A stretch of 64,000 nucleotides of DNA from the NCBI RefSeq assembly GCF_933775445.1, contig NC_065872.1:20956001-21020000 (forward strand), in the 5' to 3' direction. The stretch's first letter is position 1. Each line of letters begins with the position of its first letter. Source of the stretch: Argentina anserina. Its lineage: Eukaryota > Streptophyta > Magnoliopsida > Rosales > Rosaceae. The position numbers and the translations under genes were made by a program. The notes beneath the pieces were generated by a model that made no database searches, was not told where the DNA came from, and saw only the letters and a list, made by a program, of their open reading frames with translations. Positions 49,245-60,779 of this stretch are shown here, in pieces.

Positions 49245-51963
49245 CATGTGTGTGCATCGAATATTGCTAGAAGATGGTGCCAAACCAACCAAGGAAGGTC
49301 AGAGACGCCTTCACCCACCAATGATGCAAGTTGTAAAGGATGAAATCACTAAGTTGCACGATTGTGGCGTGATCTACCCCATCTCGGATAGTAGGTGGAT
49401 CTCTCCCATTCAAGTTGTGCCAAAGAAGTCAGGCATCACGGTGGTGAAGAACAAGGACAACGAATTGGTGCCTCAAAGGACAGTGACCGGTCATAGGGTA
49501 TGTATTGACTATAGGAAGCTCAATGCGACAACAAGGAAGGATCACATGCCATTGCCATTCATTGATCAAATGCTTGAGAGGTTAGCTGGTCACTCTTTCT
49601 ATTGTTTCCTTGATGGATATAGTGGATACAACCAAATAAGTGTTGCGGAAGAAGATCAAGAGAAGACTACATTCACATGCCCTTTTGGTACGTTTGCATA
49701 TCGTCGCATGCCTTTTGGTTTATGCAACGCCCCAGGTACGTTTCAACGTTGTATGTATCACATTTTCTCTGAGTATATTGGTTCTAAAATTGAAGTTTTC
49801 ATGGATGATTTTTCTGTCTATGGTGAAGATTTCGAAACTTGCCTTGAAAATGTGGAACTTGTGCTCAAACGTTGTGAGGAAACTAACTTGGTTTTGAATT
49901 GGGAAAAATGTCACTTTATGGTCACGCAAGGCATTGTCTTAGGTCATATTGTTTCATCTAGAGGAATTGAGGTTGATAAGTCTAAAATAGATCTTGTGCG
50001 TCACTTACCCCTCCCCACAAGTGTGAGGGATGTTCGATCGTTTCTTGGACATGCAGGTTTCTATCGTAGGTTTATCAAGGACTTTTCCAAGATTGCAAGA
50101 CCAATGAGTTCATTGCTTCAAAAGGACGTCCCATTTCACTTTGATGAGGATTGCAAGCATGCATTCGAGACCTTGAAGAAGCTCCTAACTTCAGCACCGA
50201 TCATGGCACCGCCGGATTGGTCCTTGCCATTCGAGTTGATGTGTGATGCCTCCGACTATGCAGTTGGAGCCGTGCTAGGGCAGAGGAAGGATAAGCAGCC
50301 CTACGCCATCTACTATGCCTCACGAACACTCAATGATGCTCAACAAAACTACACCACAACTGAAAAAGAACTTCTTGCCGTGATCTTTGCTCTAGATAAG
50401 TTTCGTTCTTACTTACTTCAATCTAAAGTTATTGTTTACACTGACCATGCAGCTTTGAAGTATTTAATGACAAAGAAGGATGCCAAACCGAGATTGATTC
50501 GATGGATTCTTCTACTCCAAGAATTTGATCTCGAGATCAAGGACAAGAAGGGAAGTGACAATGTTGTGGCGGATCATTTGAGTCGTTTGGTAAGAGATGC
50601 CGAGCCCTTGGCCATCCAAGAGAGCTTTCCGGATGAGCAACTCTTTCGAGTTGAGGTAAGTGAGCCATGGTATGCAGATATTGTCAATTATCTTGTTTCT
50701 AAGCAATTTCCTGATACTTTATCACATGCACAAAAGAATAGACTTAAGGCATTAGCTAAGTACTATGTTTGGGATGAACCATACTTGTGGAAACATTGTG
50801 TTGATCAAATCATTAGGAGGTGTGTCCCTGAACATGAACATCATTCTATACTTACTTTTTGCCATTCTGAATCTTGTGGAGGACATTTTGGTTCACGTAG
50901 GACTGCTCTTAAGGTGTTAGAATGTGGTTTCTTTTGGCCTACGATTTTTAAAGATGCATATCATTTTTGCATGACTTGTGATAGATGCCAACGCATGGGA
51001 AACTTAGGATCTAGAGATCAAATGCCTATGACACCGATTATATATGTCGAAATTTTTGATTGTTGGGGTCTTGATTTCATGGGACCTTTTCCTAGCTCAA
51101 ATGGTTTCTTATACATACTCGTTTGTGTGGATTATGTTTCGAAATGGGTGGAAGCAAAGGCCACCCGGACTAATGATTCTCGAGTTGTTGCAGATTTCCT
51201 TCGTTCTAACATTTTCTCTAGGTTTGGTATGCCGAGAGTTATCATTAGTGATGGAGGATCTCACTTTTGTAACCGTACCATTGATGCGTTGTTGAAGAAG
51301 TATGGGATCAAGCATAAGGTTGCTACGCCTTATCACCCCCAAACAAGTGGACAAGTAGAGCTATCTAATCGTGAGATCAAGAGAATTTTAGAGAAGTCTG
51401 TTGGACCATCACGCAAGGATTGGTCTCAACGATTGGATGATGCTCTTTGGGCCTATAGGACGGCATACAAGACTCCCCTAGGCATGTCACCATTTCGACT
51501 AGTCTATGGCAAGGCGTGCCATCTTCCCGTGGAACTTGAACATCGTGCATGGTGGGCTGTGAAGAATTTTAACATGGATATTGATGAGGCCGGATTACAT
51601 AGGAAGCTACAATTGCATGAGCTTGAAGAGATTCGAAATGAGGCCTATGATTCGGCAATGGTTTACAAGGAGAAGACTAAGACATTCCATGACCGCATGA
51701 TTAGGAAGAAACACTTTGTCATTGGGCAGAAAGTTCTTTTGTTTAATTCTCGACTTAGATTGTTTCCGGGCAAGCTCCGCTCTAGGTGGCTTGGACCGTT
51801 TGTTGTTACTAATGTTTTTCCTTCTGGTGCTATTCAGATCAAAAGTATGGTGCATGGGAAGGAATTCACGGTCAATGGACATCGCTTGAAGCCGTACTAT
51901 GACAATTTCGTGGAACACAATGTGGAGGAGACGTCTCTCCTTGATCCTACGGCAAGCAAGTGA
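48961..51963 (+). CDS. pol: Pol part: reverse transcriptase, RNase H and integrase
   Basis: This frame gives 1,000 residues to the TGA at 51,961 and copies the RNA into DNA and inserts it. The frame is open from 48,913 and has no proper start of its own; the GTG at 48,961 only marks its first usable codon, because this is the downstream part of gag-pol cut off by the insertion. Reverse transcriptase lies at about 148-325 with the FMDD catalytic box at 280-283. RNase H follows at about 420-545 with Asp429, Glu470 and Asp495. Integrase has a zinc-binding region (His635, His642, Cys670/673/676) and a DD35E core (Asp705, Asp764, Glu800). A RWLGPF motif at 942-947 is the GPY/F-like module, and no chromodomain follows. 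No internal stop or frameshift is seen. Confidence 0.95.
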   Translation: MTSLEVAREVSFVSPSPILLTTNKNLPSVVQAPKLDLKVLPDHLKYAFLGEEDTLPVIISSALNEEQEERLIEVLKRHKTAIGWTLADIKGISPTMCVHRILLEDGAKPTKEGQRRLHPPMMQVVKDEITKLHDCGVIYPISDSRWISPIQVVPKKSGITVVKNKDNELVPQRTVTGHRVCIDYRKLNATTRKDHMPLPFIDQMLERLAGHSFYCFLDGYSGYNQISVAEEDQEKTTFTCPFGTFAYRRMPFGLCNAPGTFQRCMYHIFSEYIGSKIEVFMDDFSVYGEDFETCLENVELVLKRCEETNLVLNWEKCHFMVTQGIVLGHIVSSRGIEVDKSKIDLVRHLPLPTSVRDVRSFLGHAGFYRRFIKDFSKIARPMSSLLQKDVPFHFDEDCKHAFETLKKLLTSAPIMAPPDWSLPFELMCDASDYAVGAVLGQRKDKQPYAIYYASRTLNDAQQNYTTTEKELLAVIFALDKFRSYLLQSKVIVYTDHAALKYLMTKKDAKPRLIRWILLLQEFDLEIKDKKGSDNVVADHLSRLVRDAEPLAIQESFPDEQLFRVEVSEPWYADIVNYLVSKQFPDTLSHAQKNRLKALAKYYVWDEPYLWKHCVDQIIRRCVPEHEHHSILTFCHSESCGGHFGSRRTALKVLECGFFWPTIFKDAYHFCMTCDRCQRMGNLGSRDQMPMTPIIYVEIFDCWGLDFMGPFPSSNGFLYILVCVDYVSKWVEAKATRTNDSRVVADFLRSNIFSRFGMPRVIISDGGSHFCNRTIDALLKKYGIKHKVATPYHPQTSGQVELSNREIKRILEKSVGPSRKDWSQRLDDALWAYRTAYKTPLGMSPFRLVYGKACHLPVELEHRAWWAVKNFNMDIDEAGLHRKLQLHELEEIRNEAYDSAMVYKEKTKTFHDRMIRKKHFVIGQKVLLFNSRLRLFPGKLRSRWLGPFVVTNVFPSGAIQIKSMVHGKEFTVNGHRLKPYYDNFVEHNVEETSLLDPTASK

Positions 51964-52104
51964 TGCTTTGAAGATAGTCTCGGCTATAGACTCTAAACTT
52001 AAGCCAATGAAGGAGCCATCAACGAGTGTTTGCATTTTCTTACCCCTTAACTCTTTCTAATTTTCGTTGCTTATCATATTGTACATTGAGGGCAATGTAA
52101 GTTT

Positions 52105-52120
52105 TAAGTGTGGGGTGGGG
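52105..52120 (+). other. Polypurine-tract-like motif, first internal copy
   Basis: TAAGTGTGGGGTGGGG sits about 140 bp after the pol stop. It shares TAAGTGTGGGGT with the tract next to the 3' LTR, so it could act as an extra plus-strand primer. That role is an inference from similarity only. Confidence 0.5.
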
Positions 52121-52880
52121 TATACATCATTCGTTGAATTCTAGTGTTTGATGCTTATGTGTTTCAATTTTGTTGTTTTGATTTTGATTTCCGATTTCTA
52201 GTGTCATTTTGGTTCTGTTTTTCGATTTTTAAGTTGTTAACTTGTTTTGTTTTTGTTTTGAGTCCTAGGTATGCCTTTGACTGTCTAGGATGAGTTGATC
52301 TTTGAATTTATGGTTGATAGATGATCATGATATTGGAATGAATTTCATTGTTATTTGATGGTTAATCGATGTGTAGATTTTGTACGAACATGTAGTAGAT
52401 GAGGAATTTGAAACTTAGGTACAAAATGAGCATGTTCTTTACTTGTTTGATTCATGTAACCTATATGAGATTCGAGCCATATACTTGTGCCTTTCTTTGG
52501 AGAGTTCATTCTATCGTTTCTTGGCTTTATAACCTCAGTACATCTATTTTGATCAATTCATATGCCATAGAATTGCAATGAACTAGAGAATGCTAGAACT
52601 TACTTTGTGAAACTTTCGAAGCTTTATGTCATAATATACTCTGATTTTGAAAAGGATTGTTGGATCTTTTTAGGATTTCCACCACTTAAGCCAAAAAGCC
52701 GTATATCCTTATTTGAGCCCTGTTTGGGACACCTTAGTGTTAACCCCTTTGAGCCTACGTTAAGCCTTTTCTTTCATTACCAACATGTTATATCCTTGCT
52801 TAGTATAGTTATATCTCTACCTTGTCTTTGAGGCTTGGCAGAGCCGATTTTGGATGTTAATATGGAGTGATGATTTGATT

Positions 52881-52893
52881 CAAGTGTGGGGTT
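52881..52893 (+). other. Polypurine-tract-like motif, second internal copy
   Basis: CAAGTGTGGGGTT is the third occurrence of the AAGTGTGGGG core in the 3' region, about 0.9 kb before the LTR. A function as an additional plus-strand primer is possible but unproven. Confidence 0.45.
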
Positions 52894-52917
52894 ACACTAT
52901 TGTATGTATGTTATGCT

Positions 52918-53031
52918 GTGAAAAGAGAATAAAAAGAAAGAAAAATGTATTGAAGCCGTGAGAAAAGAAAGAAGAAAAGTATGTGCACGGCAAGAAAAGA
53001 AAAAAATGAAAGAAAAAAGAATGATGAAAGA
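52918..53031 (+). repeat. Purine-rich low-complexity stretch
   Basis: This region of about 110 bp consists mostly of GAAAAGA, AAGAAAG and AAAAGAAAG words on the plus strand, interrupted by a few pyrimidines (GTATGTGCACGG). It is non-coding on the plus strand. Confidence 0.75.
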
Positions 53032-53773
53032 TCTCGGCATACATACTTGTTTATGTGAATTTGGAGTTGTGATGTATTTGTTGAAGGCTCAATAATGTTA
53101 TACTTTAGCCTTTGTTCGTTTTCACTATGTTTAAAGTGAAGAATGGGTCCAACATGATGATATTTGGCCCTTGTTTTATGAAGTATGGCGACATAAGGTG
53201 AATGTTTTGCTCTGCTAAGTCTTGAGGATGACCTTTGTGATTCATTTACCCTGAAAAATATATCCATGCCGAGCCTAAGCCATCCCTTTTCTAAAGATCC
53301 GCATGATTCTTAAAATGAGTAGCTCTTGATCTGTGGAGTTTGTTTCATGAGTAAGCATATGGTTTGGGTTCATTTGTGCATATGATTGGTATCTTTCATG
53401 AGGTTTTCGATTTTCACTATGTTCATAACTCTTGTGTGTGAAAAGCTTTTAAGCATATGCCATGTTCTTGAGAGAAAAGATTTGGAGTGCATATCCTATG
53501 TGAGTTGAATTTGAACTTGTTTTGAACATGTCGAGCTTAAAATCACCTTTGTTTCTGCCATGTCTTACTTGTTAAACGAAATCTCATGTTTATTAACCAT
53601 TGAATTCATCTTATCTATTTCGATTGAGTGCTATTCTTGATGCTATGAGTTTGAAGATCTCTGAGACAAAATGTTGAAGGCATTAGAGTGTTGTGTCGTT
53701 AATGTTAGTTGCTTTGATTTCGTTTTAAGTTTTGATTTTCGTTTTTAGTGGTTGCTAAGGGACTAGCAAAGTC

Positions 53774-53788
53774 TAAGTGTGGGGTTGT
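53774..53788 (+). other. Polypurine tract
   Basis: TAAGTGTGGGGTTGT ends at the base before the 3' LTR, the place where plus-strand DNA synthesis is primed. It is not pure purine, but its position and the G-run fit the tract of Athila-type elements. Confidence 0.75.
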
Positions 53789-55356
53789 TGATAGGAGCAC
53801 AAAGTGTGACGTTCTTAATGTATATATGCCCTATTCTTATGCTTTGTTACTTCTTATTTAGTTGCTTTAGGTTCATATTTGTTATATGTATGTTTAAAGT
53901 AGAGCTATTCCGATTTTAGATGATTTGATGATGAAATTGTGCTAAGTGTTAGAACTCCTGATTGAGCTAGGATTCCTTACTCGACTAGGACTCTACTTTC
54001 CTATTTTCATTCTTTCCTATTCCTTAATCGACGATTTCTTTTCAGGAAAGACAAATCATACATGGAAAAGGAAGAAGAGTTGCTGAGTTGCATTCCTAGT
54101 TGAACAAGGAAATCATATTCGAGTTGAACAAGGAGAAGAGGAGGCCGGCCTAGCTACTCCTAGTTGGACCAAGAGATTGCCGTGCAGCCCTTAAAGAGAT
54201 CTCCCTATTGGACTTGGTTTCCTACATCAAGTTGGATATGGAGTACATAAATCAAATCCATAACAAAGAGGATTTCAGTTTCCCAATTGGATTCTATTTC
54301 ATTTTGGCACGCAAGAAGGCTTCCTAGACCTCTATATATAGAGGCCGGCCTCTCCATTCAGCAACAGCATCAGCCCTATACACAAACACAGCCATAGCTC
54401 TGCCGAATTCATCCTTCACCATTCCAAGAAATCCTAAAACCGATTCCATCATTCCTCACCTATCAATAGCCTTCAAACACGCTTGTGAAGAAGGTTTCAT
54501 CCATAGAAGTCTCGGCTACACTTGTGGATTGCTTGATTTATAAAGTGTAACCATGATTCACTCTTGTTTAAATTCGGTTTTGGTTTTATTCTTGTGCTTG
54601 GATGAAGCTTGCGATTTGTTTAGAGTAGTCTTGTATCAATTTTGTTTATGAAATAGCTACTTGATTCAATTTATATAGATGATTCGAAGGTTGTTTTTTG
54701 GTTTTATGATTTTCGGTTTTTGGTTTCTGCCGAATGCATGTATGAACAATTTTGGATTTCTAAGTGTTATGACTATGCTTGTAGCATGATATTTAGGTTG
54801 TTGGATTAAAGACTTATGCTAAGAACATGTCATTCTTGTTTATGTGATTTTCGAATTGCATGGTTGTTGGTTAAGTAAGTGACATACTTGATGAATTCAA
54901 TGTGCATGACTTTGGAATTACATGATTAAGATGAACATGTTAGAATTTCGATTATGGCTGCTTGGTTTTGATCGAATGTGTTAAGTGTCTATGTGTTTAG
55001 GTTACTGCTTAGAACCCTAAATGCATGATCCATCCTTGGTTGCTCATTACATAGTCTCGGCATGACTCAATGAGAAGTTGTAGAACTAGTTTCGATTCCC
55101 TCTATGTGAGTTGTTTTGGTGATTGTTTATGTGTTGGTTGGTTGATCACATGTATATATTAGTTTAGGTTTTATTTACTGTTTTAATGACTCAATCCAAA
55201 ATCTATATCAAACCTTAAAACCTTTATGAAGTCGTGTAAGTGTTGGGATCCTAAGCCCTGGCTGGATCCCCGGTTTGTGAACGATACCCTCTTGCTTTAT
55301 ACTACTATGATGTGTTCAGGGTTAAATATTGATGTCGAGTAATCGAGCATTCATCA
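53789..55356 (+). repeat. 3' LTR
   Basis: This 1,568-bp LTR is the partner of 41,762-43,329, offset by 12,027 bp throughout without an indel and with seven substitutions. Its end TTCATCA abuts the right target duplication. Its TATATATA at 54,333-54,340 could fire outward into the satellite, reading the plus-orientation strand of the array. Confidence 0.96.
54333..54340 (+). promoter_or_regulatory. Probable TATA box of the 3' LTR
   Basis: It is the same palindromic CCTCTATATATAGAGG context as in the 5' LTR. A transcript from here would run into the satellite array about 1 kb downstream. Confidence 0.6.
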
Positions 55357-55361
55357 GTGTT
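55357..55361. repeat. Target site duplication, right copy (GTGTT)
   Basis: The five bases after the 3' LTR repeat the five before the 5' LTR exactly, as expected for integrase-mediated insertion of a Ty3/Gypsy element. Confidence 0.95.
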
Positions 55362-58300
55362 TCCAATGTGGGCGTGTGTTTCTTTCAATCTGAGTATCTT
55401 TCTATCGTTTGAGTATCTTTCCCAATTTGAGTATCTTTTCAATGCTCGTATGAGTATCTTTCTGTATGGCTTTCTGATGCGAGTTTCTATTGAATTTGAG
55501 TGTGTTTTTAGTGTGGGCGTGTGTTTCTTTCAATCTGAGTATCTTTCTATCGTTTGAGTATCTTTTCCAATTTGAGTATCTTTTCTATTCTCGTATGAGT
55601 ATCTTTATGTACGGCTTTCTGATGCGAGTTTCTTTTGAATTTGAGTGTGTTTTCAGTGTGGGCGCGTGTTTCTTTCACACTGAGTATCTTTCTATCGTTT
55701 GAGTATCTTTTCCAATTTGAGTATCTTTTCAATACAGTTTGAGTATCTTTCTGTACGGCTTTATAATGCGAGTTTCTTTTGAATTTCAGTGTGTTTTCAG
55801 TGTGGGCGTGTGATTCTTCCAATCTGAGTATCTTTCTATCGTTTGAGTATCTTTTCCAGTTTGAGTATCTTTCTGTACGACTTTCTAATGCGAGTTTCTT
55901 TTGAATTTGAGTTGTTTTCAGTGTGGGCGTGTGATTCTTCCAATCTGAGTATCTTTTCAATTCTCGTATGAGTATCTTTCTCTACGGCTTTCTGATGCGA
56001 GTTTCTTTTGAATTTGAGAGTGTCTCCAGTGTGGGCGTGTGTTTCTTTCACACTGAGTATCTTTCTATCCTTTGAGTATCTTTTCTAATTTGAGTATCTT
56101 TTTAATTTGAGTATCTTTTCAATACAGTTTGAGTATCTTTCTGTACGGCTTTCTAATGCGAGTTTCTTTTGAATTTGAGAGTGTCTCCAGTGTGGGCGTG
56201 TGTTTCTTTCACACTGAGTATCTTTCTATTGTTTGAGTATCTTTTCCAATTTGAGTATCTTTTCAATTCTCGTATAAGTATCTTTCTGTACGGCTTTCTG
56301 ATGCGAGTTTCTTTTGAATTTGAGAGTGTCTCCAGTGTGGGCGTGGGTTTCTTTCAGACTGAGTATCTTTCTATCGTTTCAGTATCTTTTCCTATTTGAG
56401 TATCTTTTCAATACAGTTTAAATATCTTTCTGTCCGGCTTTCTAATGCGAGTTTCTTTTGAATTTGAGTGTGTTTTCAGTGTGGGCGTGTGCTTCTTTCA
56501 ATCTGAATATCTTTCTAACGTTTGAGTATCTTTTCAATTCTCGTATGAGTATCTTTCTGTACGGCTTTCTGATGCGAGTTTCTTTTGAATTTGAGAGTGT
56601 TTCCAGTGTGGGCGTTTGTTTCTTTCACACCGAGTATCTTTCTATTGTTTGAGTATCTTTCCCAATTTGAGAATGTTTTCAATACAGTTTGAGTATCTTT
56701 CTGACGGCTTTCTAATGCGAGTTTCTTTTGAATTTGAGAGTGTTTTCAGTGTGGGCGTGTGTTTCTTTCGATCTGAGTATCTTTCTATCGTTTGAGTATC
56801 TTTTCCAATTTGAGTATCTTTCTATCGTTTGAGTATCTTTTCCAATTTGAGTATCTTTTCAATACAGTTTGAGTATCTTTCTGTACGGCTCTCTAGTGCG
56901 AGTTTCTTTTGAATTTCAGTGTGTTTTCAGTGTGGGCGTGTGTTTCTTTCAATCTGAGTATCTTTCTATCGTTTGAGTATCTTTTCCAATTTGAGTATCT
57001 TTTCAATGCTCGTATGAGTATCTTTCTGTAAGGCTTTCTGATGCGAGTTTCTATTGAATTTGAGTGTGTTTTCAGTGTGGGCGTGTGTTTCTTTCAATCT
57101 GAGTATCTTTCTATCCTTTGAGTATCTTTTCAAATTTGTGTATCTTTTCAATACAGTTTGAGTATCTTTCTGTACGGCTTTCTAATGCGAGTTTCTGTTG
57201 AATTTCAGTGTGTTTTCAGTGTGGGCGTGTGTTTCTTTTAATATGAGTATCTTTCTATCGTTTGAGTATCTTTTCCAATTTGAGTATCTTTTCAATTCTC
57301 GTATGAGTATCTTTCTGTACGGCTTTATGATGCGAGTTTCTTTTGAATTTGGGAGTGTCTCCAGTGTGGGCGTGTGTTTCTTTCACACTGAGTATCTTTC
57401 TATCCTTTGAGTATCTTTTCAAATTTGTGTATCTTTTCAATACAGTTTGAGTATCTTTCTGTACGGCTTTCTAATGCGAGTTTCTTTTGAATTTCAGTGT
57501 GTTTTCAGTGTGGGCGTGTGTTTATTTCAATATGAATATCTTTCTATCATTGGAGTATCTTTTCCAATTTGAGTATCTTTTCAATTCTCGTATGAGTATC
57601 TTTCTGTACGGCTTTCTGATGCGAGTTTCTTTTGAATTTGAGAGTGTTTCCAGTGTCGGCGTGTGTTTCTTTCACACCGAGTATCTTTCTATTGTTTGAG
57701 TATCTTTTCCAATTTGAGTATGTTTTCAATACAGTTTGAGTATCTTTCTGTACGGCTTTCTAATGCGAGTTTCTTTTGAATTTGAGTGTGTTTTCAGTGT
57801 GGGCGTGTGTTTCTTTCAATATGAGTATCTTTCTATCGTTTGAGTATCTTTTCCAATTTGAGTATCTTTTCAATTCTCGTATGAGTATCTTTCTGTACGG
57901 CTTTCTGATGCGAGTTTCTTTTGAATTTGGGAATGTCTCCTGTGTGGGCGTGTGTTTCTTTCACACTGAGTATCTTTCTATCGTTTGAGTATCTTTTCCA
58001 ATTTGAGTATGTTTTCAATACAGTTTGAGTATCTTTCTGTACGGCTTTCTAATGCGAGTTTCTTTTGAATTTGAGTGTGTTTTCAGTGTGGGCGTGTGTT
58101 TCTTTCAATATGAGTATCTTTCTATCGTTTGAGTATCTTTTCCAATTTGAGTATCTTTTCAATTCTCGTATGAGTATCTTTCTGTACGGCTTTCTGATGC
58201 GAGTTTCTTTTGAATTTGGGAGTGTCTCCAGTGTGGGCGTGTGTTTCTTTCACACTGAGTATCTTTCTATCCTTTGAGTATCTTTTCAAATTTGTGTATC

Positions 58301-60779
58301 TTTTCAATACAGTTTGAGTATCTTTCTGTACGGCTTTCTAATGCGAGTTTCTTTTGAATTTCAGTGTGTTTTCAGTGTGGGCGTGTGTTTATTTCAATAT
58401 AAATATCTTTCTATCATTGGAGTATCTTTTCCAATTTGAGTATCTTTTCAATTCTCGTATGAGTATCTTTCTGTACGGCTTTCTGATGCGAGTTTCTTTT
58501 GAATTTGGGAGTGTCTCCAGTGTGGGCGTGTGTTTTTTCACACTGAGTATCTTTCTATCGTTTAGTATCTTTTCCAATTTGAGTATCTTTTCAATATAGT
58601 TTGAGTATCTTTCTGTACGGCTTTCTAATGCGAGTTTCTTTTGAATTTGAGGGTGTTTTCAGTGTGGGCGTGTGTTTCTTTCAATCTGAGTATCTTTCTA
58701 TCGTTTGAGTATCTTTTCCAATTTGAGTATTTTTTCAATACAGTTTGAGTATCTTTCTGTACGGCTTTCTAATGCGAGTTTCTTTTGAATTTCAGTGTGT
58801 TTTCAGTGTGGGCGTGTGTTTCTTTCAATCTGAGTATCTTTCTATCGTTTGAGTATCTTTTCCAATTTGAGTATCTTTTCAATTCTCGTATGAGTATCTT
58901 TCTGTACGGCTTTCTGATGCGAGTTTCTTTTGAATTTGGGGGTGTCTCCAGTGTGGGCGTGTGTTTCTTTCACACTGAGTATCTTTCTATCGTTTGAGTA
59001 TCTTTTCCAATTTGAGTATTTTTTCAATACAGTTTGAGTATCTTTCTGTACGGCTTTCTAATGCGAGTTTCTTTTGAATTTCAGTGTGTTTTCAGTGTGG
59101 GCGTGTGTTTCTTTCAATCTGAGTATCTTTCTATCGTTTGAGTATCTTTTCCAATTTGAGTATCTTTTCAATGCTTGTATGAGTATCTTTCTGTAAGGCT
59201 TTCTGATGCGAGTTTCTATTGAATTTGAGTGTGTTTTCAGTGTGGGCGTGTGTTTCTTTCAATCTGAGTATCTTTCTAGAGTATCTTTTGCAATTTGAGT
59301 ATCTTTTCAATTCTCGTATGAGTATCTTTTTGTACGGCTTTCTGATGCGAGTTTCTTTTGAATTTGGGAGTGTCTCCAGTGTGGGCGTGTGTTTCTTTCA
59401 CACTGAGTATCTTTTCCAATTTGAGTATCTTTTCAAAACAGTTTGAGTATCTTTCTGTACGGCTTTCTAATGCGAGTTTCTTTTGAATTTGAGAGTGTCT
59501 CCAGTGTGGGCGTGTGTTTCTTTCACACTGAGTATCTTTTCCAATTTGAGTACGTTTTCAATACAGTTTGAGTATCTTTCTGCACGGCTTTATAATGCGA
59601 GTTTCTTTTGAATTTGAGTGTGTTTTCAGTGTCGGCGTGTGTTTCTTTCAATCTGAGTATCTTTCTATCGTTTGAGTATCTTTTCCAATTTGAGTATCTT
59701 TTCAATTCTCGTATGAGTATCTTTCTGTACGGCTTTCTGATGCGAGTTTCTTTTGAATTTGAGAGTGTCTCCAGTGTGGGCGTGGGTTTCTTTCACACTG
59801 AGTATCTTTCTATCGTTTGAGTATCTTTTCCAATTTGAGTATCTTTTCAATACAGTTTGAGTATCTTTCTGTACGGCTTTCTAATGCGAGTTTCTTTTGA
59901 ATTTGAGTGTGTTTTCAGTGTGGGCGTGTGTTTCTTTCAATCTGAGTATCTTTCTATCGTTTGAGTATCTTTTCCAATTTGAGTATCTTTTCAATTCTCG
60001 TATGAGTATCTTTCTGTACGGCTTTCTGATGCGAGTTTCTTTTGAATTTGTGAGTGTTTCCAGTGTGGGCGTGTGTTTCTTTCACACCGAGTATCTTTCT
60101 ATTGTTTGAGTATCTTTTCCAATTTAAGTATGTTTTCAATATAGTTTGAGTATCTTTCTATACGGCTTTCTAATGCGAGTTTCTTTTGAATTTAAGAGTG
60201 TTTTCAGTGTGGGCGTGTGTTTCTTTCAATCTGAGTATCTTTCTATCGTTTGAGTATCTTTTCCAATTTGAGTATCTTTTCAATTCTCGTATGAGTATCT
60301 TTCAGTACGGCTTTCTGATGCGAGTTTCTTTTGAATTTGAAAGTGTTTCCAGTGTGGGCGTGTGTTTCTTTCACACCGAGTATCTTTCTATCGTTTGAGT
60401 ATCTTTTCCAATTTGAGTATCTTTTCAATACAGTTTGAGTATCTTTCTGTACGGCTTTCTAATGCGAGTTTCTTTTGAATTTCAGTGTGTTTTCAGTGTG
60501 GGCGTGTGTTTCTTTCAATATGAGTATCTTTCTATCGTTTGAGTATCTTTTCCAATTTGAGTATCTTTTCTATTCTCGTATGAGTATCTTTATGTACGGC
60601 TTTCTGATGCGAGTTTCTTTTGAATTTGAGAGTGTTTCCAGTGTGGGCGTGTGTTTCTTTCACACCGAGTATCTTTCTATTGTTTGAGTATCTTTTCCAA
60701 TTTGAGTATGTTTTCAATACAGTTTGAGTATGTTTCTGTACGGCTTTCTAATGCGTGTTTCTTTTGAATTTGAGAGTGT

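Larger units (their letters stand above)
51964..53788 (+). other. 3' non-coding region between pol and the 3' LTR
   Basis: About 1.8 kb follow the pol stop with no open frame beyond about 75 codons, so no envelope-like gene such as some Athila relatives carry is present. Two AAGTGTGGGG words (about 52,106 and 52,882) repeat the core of the true polypurine tract at 53,774. A purine-rich stretch runs from about 52,918 to 53,031. The rest is AT-rich sequence with nothing I recognise. Confidence 0.8.
41762..55356 (+). mobile_element. Full-length Athila-type Ty3/Gypsy LTR retrotransposon, gag-pol interrupted
   Basis: The element is 13,595 bp and complete at both ends. It has two 1,568-bp LTRs beginning TGATAGG and ending TTCATCA, a perfect GTGTT target duplication, a primer site for tRNA-Asp(GUC) two bases after the 5' LTR, gag-protease and RT-RNase H-integrase frames, and a polypurine tract abutting the 3' LTR. 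The domain order (RT, RNase H, then integrase) places it in Ty3/Gypsy. The absence of a chromodomain, the FMDDFSVYG core, the tRNA-Asp primer and the long 3' non-coding region fit the Athila lineage. Without the nested insertion and its 306-bp duplication it would be about 11.3 kb. Lineage assignment is from recognised motifs, not from a tree. Confidence 0.95.

Noticed and set aside
51964..53788. Envelope-like gene of the retrotransposon
   Set aside because: No frame over about 75 codons on the plus strand and no membrane protein signature; the 118-codon minus-strand frame at 52,911-53,267 is a shadow of the purine-rich stretch.
41762..55356. Integrated plant pararetrovirus
   Set aside because: Integrase with DD35E, long LTRs, primer site and a 5-bp target duplication identify a Ty3/Gypsy retrotransposon; no movement or coat protein module is seen.
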